A stretch of DNA of 64,000 nt from Actinomadura atramentaria DSM 43919 (lineage in GTDB: Bacteria; Actinomycetota; Actinomycetes; Streptosporangiales; Streptosporangiaceae). A program made the translations under genes and the position numbers. How positions within the stretch are numbered: the stretch's first letter is position 1; each line of letters opens with the position of its first letter. Shown here one piece after another: positions 1-8,139 of this stretch. The stretch covers positions 17,217-81,216 of the forward strand of contig NZ_KB907223.1 of assembly GCF_000381885.1 (NCBI RefSeq), read 5' to 3'. The notes under the pieces are model-generated. The model ran no database searches. It had not been told where the DNA came from and saw nothing but the letters and a program-made list of their open reading frames with translations.

Positions 1-606
1 GCCAGCCGCGAGTTCGCCGTCGAGGACGGCACGCTGCTGTTCCTCTACACCGACGGACTCGTGGAGAACCGCGCCCGCGACATCGACGACGGCCTCGCCC
101 GGCTGCGCGGCGTCTTCGACCGGGGCGAACCGGACCTGGACGAGCTGTGCCGCGCCGCCCTCGACGGCGTCTACGACGACCGGCAGCGCGACGACATCGC
201 GATGCTGCTGGCCCGCCTGCACCGCATCCCCGCCGACGACCACGTCTCGTTCGACCTGCCCGCCGAGCCCGCCGCCGTCCGCCGCGCGCGGGGCCTCATC
301 CGGGACCGGCTGCGCCGCTGGGGCCTGGACGCGCTCGCCGACACGACCGTCCTGCTGGCGTCGGAGCTGGTCACCAACGCCATCCGGCACGCGGACGGGC
401 GGATCGTGCTGCGGCTCATCCGCGACGAGGGCCTGGTCTGCGAGGTGCTGGACTCCTCGGACGGGCGGCCGCGCGTCCACATGGGCGACGACGCGTTCGC
501 CGAGGACGGGCGCGGCCTGCACATCGTCGGCCGCCTCTCCCGCCGCTGGGGCGTCCGCCGCACGCAGGGCGGCAAGGCCGTCTGGTGCGAACAGCCGCTG
601 CCCTAG
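1..606 (+). CDS. SpoIIE-type PP2C phosphatase / HATPase_c regulator, 3' part only
   Basis: The 5' end lies outside the window; the frame is open from base 1. The first residues read FAVEDGTLLFLYTDGLVENR, the typical late motif of SpoIIE/PP2C serine phosphatases. Residues from about 80 onward form a HATPase_c_2 (anti-sigma-factor kinase) domain with an N-box-like segment (LLASELVTNAIRHA) and a GRGLHIV G-box. In this family the phosphatase dephosphorylates an anti-anti-sigma factor and the kinase domain phosphorylates it or binds a sigma factor, so this is probably a cytoplasmic or membrane-linked partner-switch regulator. Sensor domains (PAS/GAF), if present, would lie upstream. Its TAG stop is part of a CTAG that also holds the stop of the convergent next gene. 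Confidence 0.9.
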   Translation, partial: ASREFAVEDGTLLFLYTDGLVENRARDIDDGLARLRGVFDRGEPDLDELCRAALDGVYDDRQRDDIAMLLARLHRIPADDHVSFDLPAEPAAVRRARGLIRDRLRRWGLDALADTTVLLASELVTNAIRHADGRIVLRLIRDEGLVCEVLDSSDGRPRVHMGDDAFAEDGRGLHIVGRLSRRWGVRRTQGGKAVWCEQPLP

Positions 607-1871
607 CGCAACACCGAGATGTGGACGTGGTCGTAGTGGTTCTGGGTGATGCTGCCCCGGTTCTCCATCGGCCGCCACCCACCGCCGCGCACGTTCCAGA
701 TGTGCTGCTTCCAGATCACGTACGAGATCCCGAGCCGCCGCGCGTTCGTGATCGCGTACTGCGCGACGGCGTCGCCGTGCCGCTGCGCGGCGGCGCTCGG
801 CATCCGCCCGGTCGTCGTCTCCATGAAGTCGCAGGCGCGGCCGTCGCCGTGGTCCTGCGGGTCGCCGGTGCTGCGGAAGCAGCCGATGACGGGGAACGGG
901 CCGAAGTAGCGGTTGATCTCCAGGACGACGGCGCGCATCGTCGGCGTCATCCGGTTGCCCGAGACCGTCGTGCGGTCGCCCTGCGCGCCGTCCGGACGGC
1001 CCGTGACGGCCGGGCCGGTGCTCTTGGGTGCCCGCTGCTTCCGCTGCTCGCTCTTCGCCAGCGCCGCGACCTTCGTCCCGGCGGGCAGGAGCTCGCGCAG
1101 CTTCCTGCCGAGCGCCGCCGGGTCGGCCTCGGGGGCGCTGACGATCAGCGCGTTGCCGTCCGGCATGCCGAGCGCGCGGGCCTGCGCGCGGGACACCACC
1201 GCGTCCACGTCGCCGATGCCCATCGACGCGTACGCGCCCACCCGGACCTGCCCGGGGCGGCGCGGGTCGCCCGCCGGGACGATCGCGCCGAGCGCCAGCG
1301 ACCCGTCCCGCCCGAGGTCGAACGAGACCGCCAGGCCGCCCGTCGCGACCGTCTGCCAGAGCTGGTCGGACGCGGCCGTCGCGGCGGGCGCGTACGCGCG
1401 GAACGCCGAGGGGTCCACGCCGAGCAGCCCGACGCGGCGGCCCGCGACCTGCGCCTGCGCGGCGTCCACGACGGTCACGCCCGCGACGCCCGTCAGCCGC
1501 CGGACGCGCTCCACGGCGGCGGCGGGCAGCGGACCGGTCCCGGCGGCGAGCACGCTCGGCGCGAGCCGCCTGCCCAGCGGCGCGACGACCGGGGCCCGCG
1601 CCTCCTGCGCCACCGACACCAGGTCGCCCGCGCGCGGCGCGCGCCCGCCCGGCGCCTCGCCGTCCCCGGCGGTCACCCGGGCGACACCGGTGGCCAGCGA
1701 AGCGACCGCCGCCGCGCCGACCGCGCCCGCCGCGACCCGCTTCGCGAGCACGCCGCCGCGCCCCGCCGTTCCCCGCATGCCCATCTGGCGTCCCGTCCTC
1801 ACCGCCGTGACCCGCAGCGGGGGAGGCGCCTCCCGCCAACCGATCGTCCGCCTGCGCCGCATAGTAGACAC
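603..1871 (-). CDS. Membrane-anchored or secreted protein with ARB_07466-like C-terminal domain
   Basis: A 422-aa protein with a basic N-terminus, one hydrophobic segment at about residues 46-66 and a long Ala-rich extracellular region. The C-terminal 110 residues (about 310-422) carry GCFRSTGDPQDHGDG, ACDFM and YDHVHISV. This His/Asp pattern occurs at the end of many actinomycete secreted proteins annotated as ARB_07466-like, a fold related to D-Ala-D-Ala peptidase-like domains. Function is unknown; a cell-envelope role is inferred. The ATG at 1871 is the longest start; ATGs at 1784 and 1778 just before the membrane segment are credible and would remove a poorly structured 29-31 residue leader. 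It converges on the SpoIIE gene, sharing a 4-bp overlap. Confidence 0.75.
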   Translation of the reverse strand: MSTMRRRRTIGWREAPPPLRVTAVRTGRQMGMRGTAGRGGVLAKRVAAGAVGAAAVASLATGVARVTAGDGEAPGGRAPRAGDLVSVAQEARAPVVAPLGRRLAPSVLAAGTGPLPAAAVERVRRLTGVAGVTVVDAAQAQVAGRRVGLLGVDPSAFRAYAPAATAASDQLWQTVATGGLAVSFDLGRDGSLALGAIVPAGDPRRPGQVRVGAYASMGIGDVDAVVSRAQARALGMPDGNALIVSAPEADPAALGRKLRELLPAGTKVAALAKSEQRKQRAPKSTGPAVTGRPDGAQGDRTTVSGNRMTPTMRAVVLEINRYFGPFPVIGCFRSTGDPQDHGDGRACDFMETTTGRMPSAAAQRHGDAVAQYAITNARRLGISYVIWKQHIWNVRGGGWRPMENRGSITQNHYDHVHISVLR

Positions 1872-2131
1872 CGCGTGGCGAACCGGGCCACCGTTGATCG
1901 GGATTTTCGACTTCGGTGCGTATCAAGTGGTGACACAGAGTAGTCTCATGCTCGCCGGTGACGTTCGTTCCGGCGTTCGGAGCCCGGTCCGCCGGTCCTG
2001 CGCGGTGAATCGGCGGGCCGGGTCTCCGCTCATTCCCCGCCGGATGTGGACATAAGCCGCACTGGTGGCCCGGTCGGACGTCGGCCGTGGGATTCTGGGG
2101 CGCGATCTTCCCCCCGGAACGGAGCTCCCCC

Positions 2132-4354
2132 ATGTCCCGGCGCATCCTCCTCGGCGCGTCCGCCGTCGTCCTCGCGGCGTCCGGCGGCGGCGTCGTCGCG
2201 CTGCGGCTCGCCGACGCGCCCGCGCCCGGCCGCGCGGCCGCCGCCGTCTCCGTCGACCACGGCAGCGTCGCCGCGCACGCGCTCCGCGCCCTGCCCGGCG
2301 GCGCGCGCGGGCTGCCCGCCGCGCCGACCGAGCCGTTCAGCCTCGTCGGCGTCACCTGGGACCGGCCGCGCGCCGAGCTGCGCGGGACGGTCAAGGTGCG
2401 GGCGCGGGCGCTCGGCACCGGGACGTGGTCGCGGTGGCAGACCGTGCCCGTCGAGACCGCCGACGCGCCGGACGCGCCGGAGCGGACCGCGCGCGGCGGG
2501 ACGGGCGGGCTGTGGACCGGGCCGTCCGACGGCGTCGAGGTCCGCGTGACCGGGCACGGGTCCAGGCACGGGTCCGCGCTGCCCGCCGGGCTCCGCGTCG
2601 ACCTCGTCGATCCCAGGCGCGGGCGGACCGTGGCCCGCGCGTCGGGGACGGGCGGCGGCGTGCCGGTGCGGCTCGCGGCGGACACCGGCGATCCGTCCGA
2701 CTCGCCCGCTCCGGCGGACCCGTCCGCGCCGCCGGAGTCCCCGGCGCCGGCGGACTCGCCGACGCCCGCCGATCCGGCGCCGGAGCCGTCCGCGCCGCCC
2801 CCGGACCCGCCCGCGCCCTCGGAGCCCGCGCCGCCGCCCGTCGAGGCGCAGCGGACGGTGCCGCGGCCCGCGATGGTCTCGCGCGCCGGATGGGCCGCCG
2901 ACGAGTCGATCGTCAAGGGGCCGCCGACCTACGACACGTCCGTCAAGGCGGTGTTCGTCCACCACACCGACACCGCGAACACGGCGACGTGCGCGCAGTC
3001 GGCGTCGGTCGTCCGGTCGATCTTCCTGTACCACGTGAAGAGCGAGGGCTGGGACGACATCGGATACAACTTCCTGGTCGACAAGTGCGGCACGGTGTTC
3101 GAGGGCCGCGCGGGCGGCGCGGACAAGCCCGTCCACGGCGCGCACACCTACGGCTTCAACACCGACACGACGGGCGTGGCCGTCCTCGGGAACTACGAGT
3201 CCACCGCCCCGGCGAAGGCCGCGCTGGACGCCGTCGCCCGCGTCGCCGCGTGGAAGCTCGCGCTGACCGGCGTCGACCCGAACGGCTCGACCACGCTGAC
3301 GTCGATGGCCCCGGACGGGACCGGCGGGAAGTACAAGTACGGGCAGAAGGTCTCGTTCAAGACGGTCTCGGGGCACCGCGACGGGTTCGCCACGGCCTGC
3401 CCCGGCGCGAAGCTCTACGCGCAACTGCCCGCGATCCGCACCGCCGCGAAGGCGATCACGTCGCCGCCCCCGGCGACCACGCTGTCCGGGGCGACGAAGT
3501 CGGGGAGCAGGTACTACACCAAGGGCGCGGTCACGCTCGGCTGGAAGTCGACCGGTGCCGCGTCGTACCAGGTCAGGGTGGACGGGGCCGTCGTCGCCAA
3601 GCCCGCCGCGACCGAGACGTCGGCGGCCGTGCCGCTCAAGGCGGGCGCGCACACGCTCGGGCTCCGCGCCGTCTACGCGGACGGGACCACGGCCGACTCC
3701 ACCGCGTACTCCGTCACCGCCGACACCACCAGGCCGGTGTTCAAGACCGGCGCGACGCTGGCCGTGCGGCGCGGGACCGTCGCCACGACGGCCGTGCCCG
3801 TGACGCTGAGCTGGAAGGCGATGGACGGGACGCTGCTCGCGTCCGTCCGGGCGACCTCGCCCGCCGCGCGGACGTTCGGCGCGACGACGACGAGCTGGTC
3901 GGCGTCCGCGCGGCCCGGCACGGCGCAGACGTGGGCGCTGACGGCGGCGGACGCGGCGGGCAACACCGCGTCGTCCAGCGTCGCGCGGACGGCCGCGCTC
4001 GTCGCCGAGACCTCGGCGACCCGCAAGGGCAAGTGGAAGACCACGACGACGTCGTCCTACCTGGGCGGGCGCGGCCTGTACTCGTCGTCCAAGGGCGCGA
4101 CCGCGAAGTGGACGTTCACCGGCCGGTCGGTCGGCCTCATCGTGAAGCGCGCGAAGAACCTCGGCGCGGTCACCGTCTACATCGACGGGAAGAAGGCCGG
4201 GACGCTCGACACCCGCGCGTCCTCGACCGCGTACCGGCAGCTCGCCTGGACGAAGGCGTGGTCGTCGTCCGGCAAGCACACGATCGCCGTGGTCGTCGCC
4301 GGGACCAAGGGCCGGCCGACGGTCGGCATCGACGGAATCGCGTACCTGCGCTGA
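2132..4354 (+). CDS. Secreted peptidoglycan recognition protein (N-acetylmuramoyl-L-alanine amidase)
   Basis: A 740-aa exported protein. The ATG at 2132 has GGAG at 2121-2124 and is followed by a signal peptide (MSRRILLGASAVVLAASGGG); a longer in-frame start at 2087 lacks this logic. A Pro/Ser-rich linker covers about residues 185-243. The PGRP/amidase_2 domain spans about 245-440: VSRAGWAADES, FVHHTD (first zinc His), WDDIGYNFLVD, and GHRDG with ATACPG (later zinc ligands). The C-terminal 300 residues look like two or more beta-sandwich repeats, as in cell-wall-bound actinomycete PGRPs. Predicted action: zinc-dependent cleavage of the MurNAc-L-Ala bond outside the cell. Three bases separate its stop from the convergent glycosyltransferase. 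Confidence 0.9.
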   Translation: MSRRILLGASAVVLAASGGGVVALRLADAPAPGRAAAAVSVDHGSVAAHALRALPGGARGLPAAPTEPFSLVGVTWDRPRAELRGTVKVRARALGTGTWSRWQTVPVETADAPDAPERTARGGTGGLWTGPSDGVEVRVTGHGSRHGSALPAGLRVDLVDPRRGRTVARASGTGGGVPVRLAADTGDPSDSPAPADPSAPPESPAPADSPTPADPAPEPSAPPPDPPAPSEPAPPPVEAQRTVPRPAMVSRAGWAADESIVKGPPTYDTSVKAVFVHHTDTANTATCAQSASVVRSIFLYHVKSEGWDDIGYNFLVDKCGTVFEGRAGGADKPVHGAHTYGFNTDTTGVAVLGNYESTAPAKAALDAVARVAAWKLALTGVDPNGSTTLTSMAPDGTGGKYKYGQKVSFKTVSGHRDGFATACPGAKLYAQLPAIRTAAKAITSPPPATTLSGATKSGSRYYTKGAVTLGWKSTGAASYQVRVDGAVVAKPAATETSAAVPLKAGAHTLGLRAVYADGTTADSTAYSVTADTTRPVFKTGATLAVRRGTVATTAVPVTLSWKAMDGTLLASVRATSPAARTFGATTTSWSASARPGTAQTWALTAADAAGNTASSSVARTAALVAETSATRKGKWKTTTTSSYLGGRGLYSSSKGATAKWTFTGRSVGLIVKRAKNLGAVTVYIDGKKAGTLDTRASSTAYRQLAWTKAWSSSGKHTIAVVVAGTKGRPTVGIDGIAYLR

Positions 4355-4357
4355 CGG

Positions 4358-5146
4358 CTAGCGGCGGCGGCGCAGCAGGCGGCGCAGGCGCTTGCGGCGC
4401 GGGGCGTCCTTCCACGCCACGGCGTCGTCGCGGCGGACGACGCGCCACCCGGCCCGGCGGATCGCCGCGCGCAGGGCGGCGTCGCCGCCGTAACGGCCCG
4501 TGCCGCGACCCGTGTTACGACCCGTCCCGCGTCCCGTGCCGCCGGCCGCGCTGTCCGGGACGCCGCCCGCGTCGGACAGGGCCAGCCGCCGGACCGCGCC
4601 GACCGAGCCCGGCGCGCGGCCGCGCGTGCCCGCGCGGTCCCGCTCGGGCCCGCGCAGCACCGCGCCGCCGACCGCGCCCACGCCCGGATCGGTGAGCGCC
4701 GCGACGAGCCGCCGGACCGCGTCGCGCGCCAGGACCGCGTCCGCGTCGGCGAACACCAGCAGGTCGTGGCGCGCGACGGCCACGCCGGTGTTCAGCGCGC
4801 TCGCCCGGCCGCCGCGCCGGCCCCGCACCACCCACACGCGCGGCAGGGCCAGGGCCTCGACGACGCGGGCCGTCCGGTCGCGCGACCCGTCGTCCACCAC
4901 GATGACCTCCAGCGGCCCCGGGTACTCGGCGTCCGCCGCCGCGCGGACGGCGGCGGCGATCCGGTCCTCGGCGTCCCGCGCGGCGACGATCACCGACACG
5001 CCCGGGTAGTAGGCGGCCGGGACGGGCCCCAGCCCGCGTCCCGGCACGGGCCCCGGCACGGGCGCCGCCAGCGGGGCCGGGCGCGGCGCGCGGCGGCGGC
5101 CCGCGCCGGGCGGCGGGGTGGCGGGGGCCGTCATCTCGTCGGTCAT
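4358..5146 (-). CDS. GT2-family glycosyltransferase
   Basis: A 262-aa protein. A Pro/Arg-rich N-terminus (1-45) is followed by a GT-A core: VSVIVAARDAEDRI, VIVVDDGSRDRTARVVEALA, the DxD-containing LLVFADADAVL, and GAVGGAVLRG. A low-complexity stretch of Gly-Thr-Gly-Arg repeats sits at about residues 210-228, before GGDAALRAAIRRAGW. No QxxRW motif and no membrane segment are visible, so a non-processive cytosolic enzyme is expected; the sugar and acceptor cannot be read. The C-terminus is very basic (RRKRLRRLLRRRR). The ATG at 5146 has AAGGGA just upstream. Most of its sequence is also open in other frames because of the base composition. Confidence 0.8.
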   Translation of the reverse strand: MTDEMTAPATPPPGAGRRRAPRPAPLAAPVPGPVPGRGLGPVPAAYYPGVSVIVAARDAEDRIAAAVRAAADAEYPGPLEVIVVDDGSRDRTARVVEALALPRVWVVRGRRGGRASALNTGVAVARHDLLVFADADAVLARDAVRRLVAALTDPGVGAVGGAVLRGPERDRAGTRGRAPGSVGAVRRLALSDAGGVPDSAAGGTGRGTGRNTGRGTGRYGGDAALRAAIRRAGWRVVRRDDAVAWKDAPRRKRLRRLLRRRR

Positions 5147-5261
5147 GGTCCCTTCGCGGATCTCGGGGGCGGCGTCCGAATCTGCGGCGGACTCCGACCC
5201 CTTCAGCGCTCTGCCGACCGTTTTCGTCACACCAGTCCCTGAATGTCGGCACAATGGCGCG

Positions 5262-5990
5262 GTGGACGGCGCGGCGCCCGGCGGGGCGGAGGACGTGCTC
5301 GGCCGCGCCGTCGCGGCGGCGCGGGCGGGCGACGAGGACGCGTTCCGCGTGCTGTACCGGGACGTCCAGCCCCGGCTGCTGCGGTACGCGCGGGCGCTGA
5401 CGGGCGTCGACGCCGAGGACGTCACCGCCGACGCCTGGCTCCAGATCGCCCGCGACCTGCCGGGGTTCCAGGGCGGCGCGGACGCGTTCCGGGGCTGGTG
5501 CGCGACGATCGTCCGCAACCGCGCCCTGGACCTGCTGCGCCGCCGGACGCGCCGCCCGGTCGCCGACCGCCCGCTGGAGGAGGTGCTGAGCATGCCCGCG
5601 CCGGAGGACACCGAGGCCCTCGCGCTCGGCCGGATCGCCACCGACGACGCCGTGCGCCTCATCGGCGAGCTGCCGCGCGACCAGGCCGAGGCGGTCCTGC
5701 TGCGCGTCGTGCTCGGCCTGGACGCCGAGCGGGCGGGCCGGGTGCTCGGCAAACGGGCGGGCGCGGTGCGCACCGCCGCGCACCGGGGCCTGCGGCGGCT
5801 GGCCGCGCGGCTGGAGGCGGCCCGCGCCGCCGAGGCGGCGGCACTGGACGGGGCGGCGGACGGGGCGCGCCCAACGGAGGCGCGCCCGGCGGAGGCGCGG
5901 CGGGACGAGCCCGCGCCCGTACCGGTGCCCGCGCGCGCGGCCGTCCGGTCGGCGCTGCGCACCGGGCCGAGGACGGAAGGGGCGCGATGA
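5262..5990 (+). CDS. ECF-like RNA polymerase sigma factor
   Basis: A 242-aa protein. Sigma region 2 covers about residues 10-90 (DEDAFRVLYRDVQPRLLRYA, DVTADAWLQIARDL, CATIVRNRALDLLRRR) and region 4 covers about 130-190 (LPRDQAEAVLLRVVLGLDA, AGAVRTAAHRGLRRLA). The Ala/Pro-rich tail after residue 190 is not conserved in the family. The GTG at 5262 is the first start after a short gap from the divergent glycosyltransferase and precedes VDGAAPGGAEDVLG. The next gene starts inside its stop codon (ATGA), so the two are translationally coupled and probably form a sigma/membrane-partner unit. An autoregulated promoter in the 115-bp divergent gap is likely but not identified. Confidence 0.85.
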   Translation: MDGAAPGGAEDVLGRAVAAARAGDEDAFRVLYRDVQPRLLRYARALTGVDAEDVTADAWLQIARDLPGFQGGADAFRGWCATIVRNRALDLLRRRTRRPVADRPLEEVLSMPAPEDTEALALGRIATDDAVRLIGELPRDQAEAVLLRVVLGLDAERAGRVLGKRAGAVRTAAHRGLRRLAARLEAARAAEAAALDGAADGARPTEARPAEARRDEPAPVPVPARAAVRSALRTGPRTEGAR

Positions 5991-6679
5991 CCCGCGACAC
6001 GGGGAAGACGGGCGGCGACCGGTGCGTCGGCCGCGCCGCCTGCGACCGCGTCCGCGACGCCCGGCACCCGGACGACCCGGACCTCGCGCGACTGCTGGCG
6101 GCCGCCGCCGCGCCCGGCACGCCCGACGAGCTGGCGGGCGAGGAGCGCGCCGCCGCCGCGTTCCGCGCCGCCCGCCGCGCCCGCCCCGCCCGGCCGCCCG
6201 GCCGCCGGTCCCGCCGGTTCGGCGGCCGCACCGCCCGCACGCTCGCGGTGACCGGCGCGGTCCTCGCGCTCGGCGGCGGCGCGGCCCTCGCGGCGACGGG
6301 CGGCCACCTGCGCCCGGACGCGGACCGGTCCGCCCCGGCGAGCCCCGCGCCCGCCGACTCGGTGGGCCGCGACCGGGTGGCGCGCCGCACGCCCGGGTCC
6401 CCGGACGGGACCGCCGCCTCGCCCGGCCCGGACGCGGCCGCGACGGGCGGCCGGACACGCCCCCGCCCCGCGCCCGGGACCGCCGAGGGCCCGGGGCGCG
6501 GGCACGCCCCGGCCACGCCGCCGCGCGGCGGCGTGGCCTGGTCCGACTGGCCGGACTGGCAGGACTGGCGCGGCGAGCCCGACCAGGGCCGCGGCGGGCC
6601 GCCCGCGCGCGGCGACCAGGGGAACGAGGACGACCAGGGCGACGGGAACGGCCAGGGCCGGGGCCGCGGCGCGCGCTGA
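5987..6679 (+). CDS. Single-pass membrane protein coupled to the sigma factor (possible anti-sigma partner)
   Basis: A 230-aa protein starting at an ATG that overlaps the sigma-factor stop by 4 nt. Residues 1-75 are cytoplasmic and Arg/Ala-rich; one membrane segment lies at about 78-100 (ARTLAVTGAVLALGGGAALA). The outer part is disordered, Pro/Gly/Asp-rich, with a Trp-spaced run (WSDWPDWQDWRG). Position and topology suggest it anchors or inhibits the upstream sigma factor. The classic zinc anti-sigma HxxxCxxC motif is absent, so this role is inferred from context only. It converges on the flavin reductase with a 4-bp gap inside the palindrome CTGACGCGTCAG (6676-6687). Confidence 0.7.
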   Translation: MTRDTGKTGGDRCVGRAACDRVRDARHPDDPDLARLLAAAAAPGTPDELAGEERAAAAFRAARRARPARPPGRRSRRFGGRTARTLAVTGAVLALGGGAALAATGGHLRPDADRSAPASPAPADSVGRDRVARRTPGSPDGTAASPGPDAAATGGRTRPRPAPGTAEGPGRGHAPATPPRGGVAWSDWPDWQDWRGEPDQGRGGPPARGDQGNEDDQGDGNGQGRGRGAR

Positions 6680-6683
6680 CGCG

Positions 6684-7214
6684 TCAGGCCGCCGCCGCCA
6701 GCGCGGCGAGCACCCCGGCGATCCGCCGCCGGACGCCGGGATCGGCGATGAGCCCGTCCGCGCCGACCGCGTCCCGGCCGACCGGGATCGCCGCGACCGC
6801 GTCCTCCACGATGGCCGCGCCGGTGTAGCCGAGGACGGTCCGCAGCGTCGCGGCGGCCCCGGCGCCCCGGCCGGGCGCGGCGGCGTTCACCCAGGCGGCG
6901 GGCTTGTCGCAGATCTCGGTGCCGCCGACCGTCCAGTCGAGCAGGTTCTTGAACGAGCCGGGCAGCGTCCCGGCGTACTCGGGCGTGCAGACCAGCAGCG
7001 CGTCCGCCCCGGCGATGGCCGCGCGCAGCCGCGCGACGGGGGCGGGCGGGGCGTCGCCGTCGTCGTCGGGGTTGAAGTGGGGGAGTCCGGCGAGCCCGTC
7101 GTAGCGGACCGCGCGGACGCCGGGCGGGGCCGCCGCCGCGGCCGTGCGCAGCACCGCCTCGTTGGACGATCCGGCGCGCATGCTGCCCGACAGCAGCAGA
7201 ATGATCTTTTCCAC
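6684..7214 (-). CDS. NADPH-dependent FMN reductase / flavodoxin-fold oxidoreductase
   Basis: A 176-aa flavodoxin-like protein. The N-terminal phosphate-binding loop reads ILLLSGSMRAGSSNEA, followed by ADALLVCTPEYAGTLPGSFK and LLDWTVGG, the usual FMN-contact motifs of NAD(P)H:FMN reductases (SsuE/ChrR group). It probably supplies reduced flavin or reduces quinones or azo compounds in the cytosol. The GTG at 7214 gives the normal family start; an ATG at 7262 would add 16 residues and overlap the divergent IclR start. Head-to-head placement with an IclR regulator, and a flavin monooxygenase next door, suggest co-regulation in aromatic metabolism. Confidence 0.85.
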   Translation of the reverse strand: MEKIILLLSGSMRAGSSNEAVLRTAAAAAPPGVRAVRYDGLAGLPHFNPDDDGDAPPAPVARLRAAIAGADALLVCTPEYAGTLPGSFKNLLDWTVGGTEICDKPAAWVNAAAPGRGAGAAATLRTVLGYTGAAIVEDAVAAIPVGRDAVGADGLIADPGVRRRIAGVLAALAAAA

Positions 7215-7260
7215 CCGGCCCAACGTAGCCGCCGCGCCGGGCGTTACGCTCGAACCGCCC

Positions 7261-8049
7261 ATGACCGCCGATCCCACGCCTTCGCAGCCCGCCCGCGGCA
7301 AGCGCCCGCCGCACGGCGAACCGGTCGTCGAGCGCGCGTTCGCGCTGCTCGCGGCCTTCGACGCCCGGCACCGGTCGCTGACCCTCGCCGAACTCGCCCG
7401 CCGCAGCGGCCTGCCGAAGACGACCGCGCTGCGGCTGGCCCGCGTCCTGACCGGGCTCGGCGCGCTGGAACGGTCCGAGGACGGCGCGTTCTCCATCGGC
7501 GTGCGGCTGTTCGAGATCGCCACGCTCGCGCCCCGCGCGCAGGGGCTCCGCGCCGTCGCGATGCCGTACCTGGAGGACCTGGGACTCGTCACGCGGCAGC
7601 ACGTGCTGCTGGCCGTCCGGGACGGGGAGGAGGCCGTCCTGGTGGAGCGGCTGTCCGCGCCCGGCGCCGACCCCGTCCTGTACCGCGTCGGCGGGCGGCT
7701 GCCGCTGCACTCGACCGGCGTCGGGCACGTGCTGCTCGCGCACGCCGGGTTCGACGAGCAGGCCGCGTACCTGGCGCGGGACCGGCGGGCCGAGCCCGAG
7801 GGCGTGCCGGTCCGCGCGGACGCGCTGCGCCGCGACCTGGCGGCCGTCCGCCGGGACGGGTTCGCGGTCGTCGCCCGGCCCGCGCCCGCGCCGATGGTGT
7901 CGGTGGCCGCGCCGGTCCGGGACGCGGCGGGGGAGGTCGTCGCGGCGCTGTCGGTCGTCGTGCCGGACGGCGGGGCGGACGTGCGCCATCTCGTCCCGGC
8001 GGTGCGCACCGCCGCGCGGGCCGTCTCGCGGGGCCTCGGCGGGCGCTGA
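7261..8049 (+). CDS. IclR-family transcriptional regulator
   Basis: A 262-aa regulator. A winged HTH occupies about residues 20-85 (VVERAFALLAAFD, LTLAELARRSGLPKTTALRL), and the effector-binding IclR domain about 95-260 (VGGRLPLHSTGVGHVLLA, VAAPVRDAAGEVVAALSVVV). Members bind small, often aromatic, acids and control adjacent catabolic genes. It is divergent from the FMN reductase (46-bp gap) and lies 90 bp upstream of a flavin monooxygenase in the same direction, so both are plausible targets. The ATG at 7261 is the first start downstream of the divergent gap. No convincing operator was recognised by eye. Confidence 0.9.
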   Translation: MTADPTPSQPARGKRPPHGEPVVERAFALLAAFDARHRSLTLAELARRSGLPKTTALRLARVLTGLGALERSEDGAFSIGVRLFEIATLAPRAQGLRAVAMPYLEDLGLVTRQHVLLAVRDGEEAVLVERLSAPGADPVLYRVGGRLPLHSTGVGHVLLAHAGFDEQAAYLARDRRAEPEGVPVRADALRRDLAAVRRDGFAVVARPAPAPMVSVAAPVRDAAGEVVAALSVVVPDGGADVRHLVPAVRTAARAVSRGLGGR

Positions 8050-8139
8050 CCCGCGTTCCGTCCAATGGAACCTCCGGCCCGGAGCGGGTCGCGAGCGGCC
8101 ACGATGCCACCGGAACCCCCGCGACGGAAGGACGAACCC

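Noticed and set aside
5987..6679. Zinc anti-sigma factor
   Set aside because: The HxxxCxxC motif is absent; kept only as a membrane partner by position.
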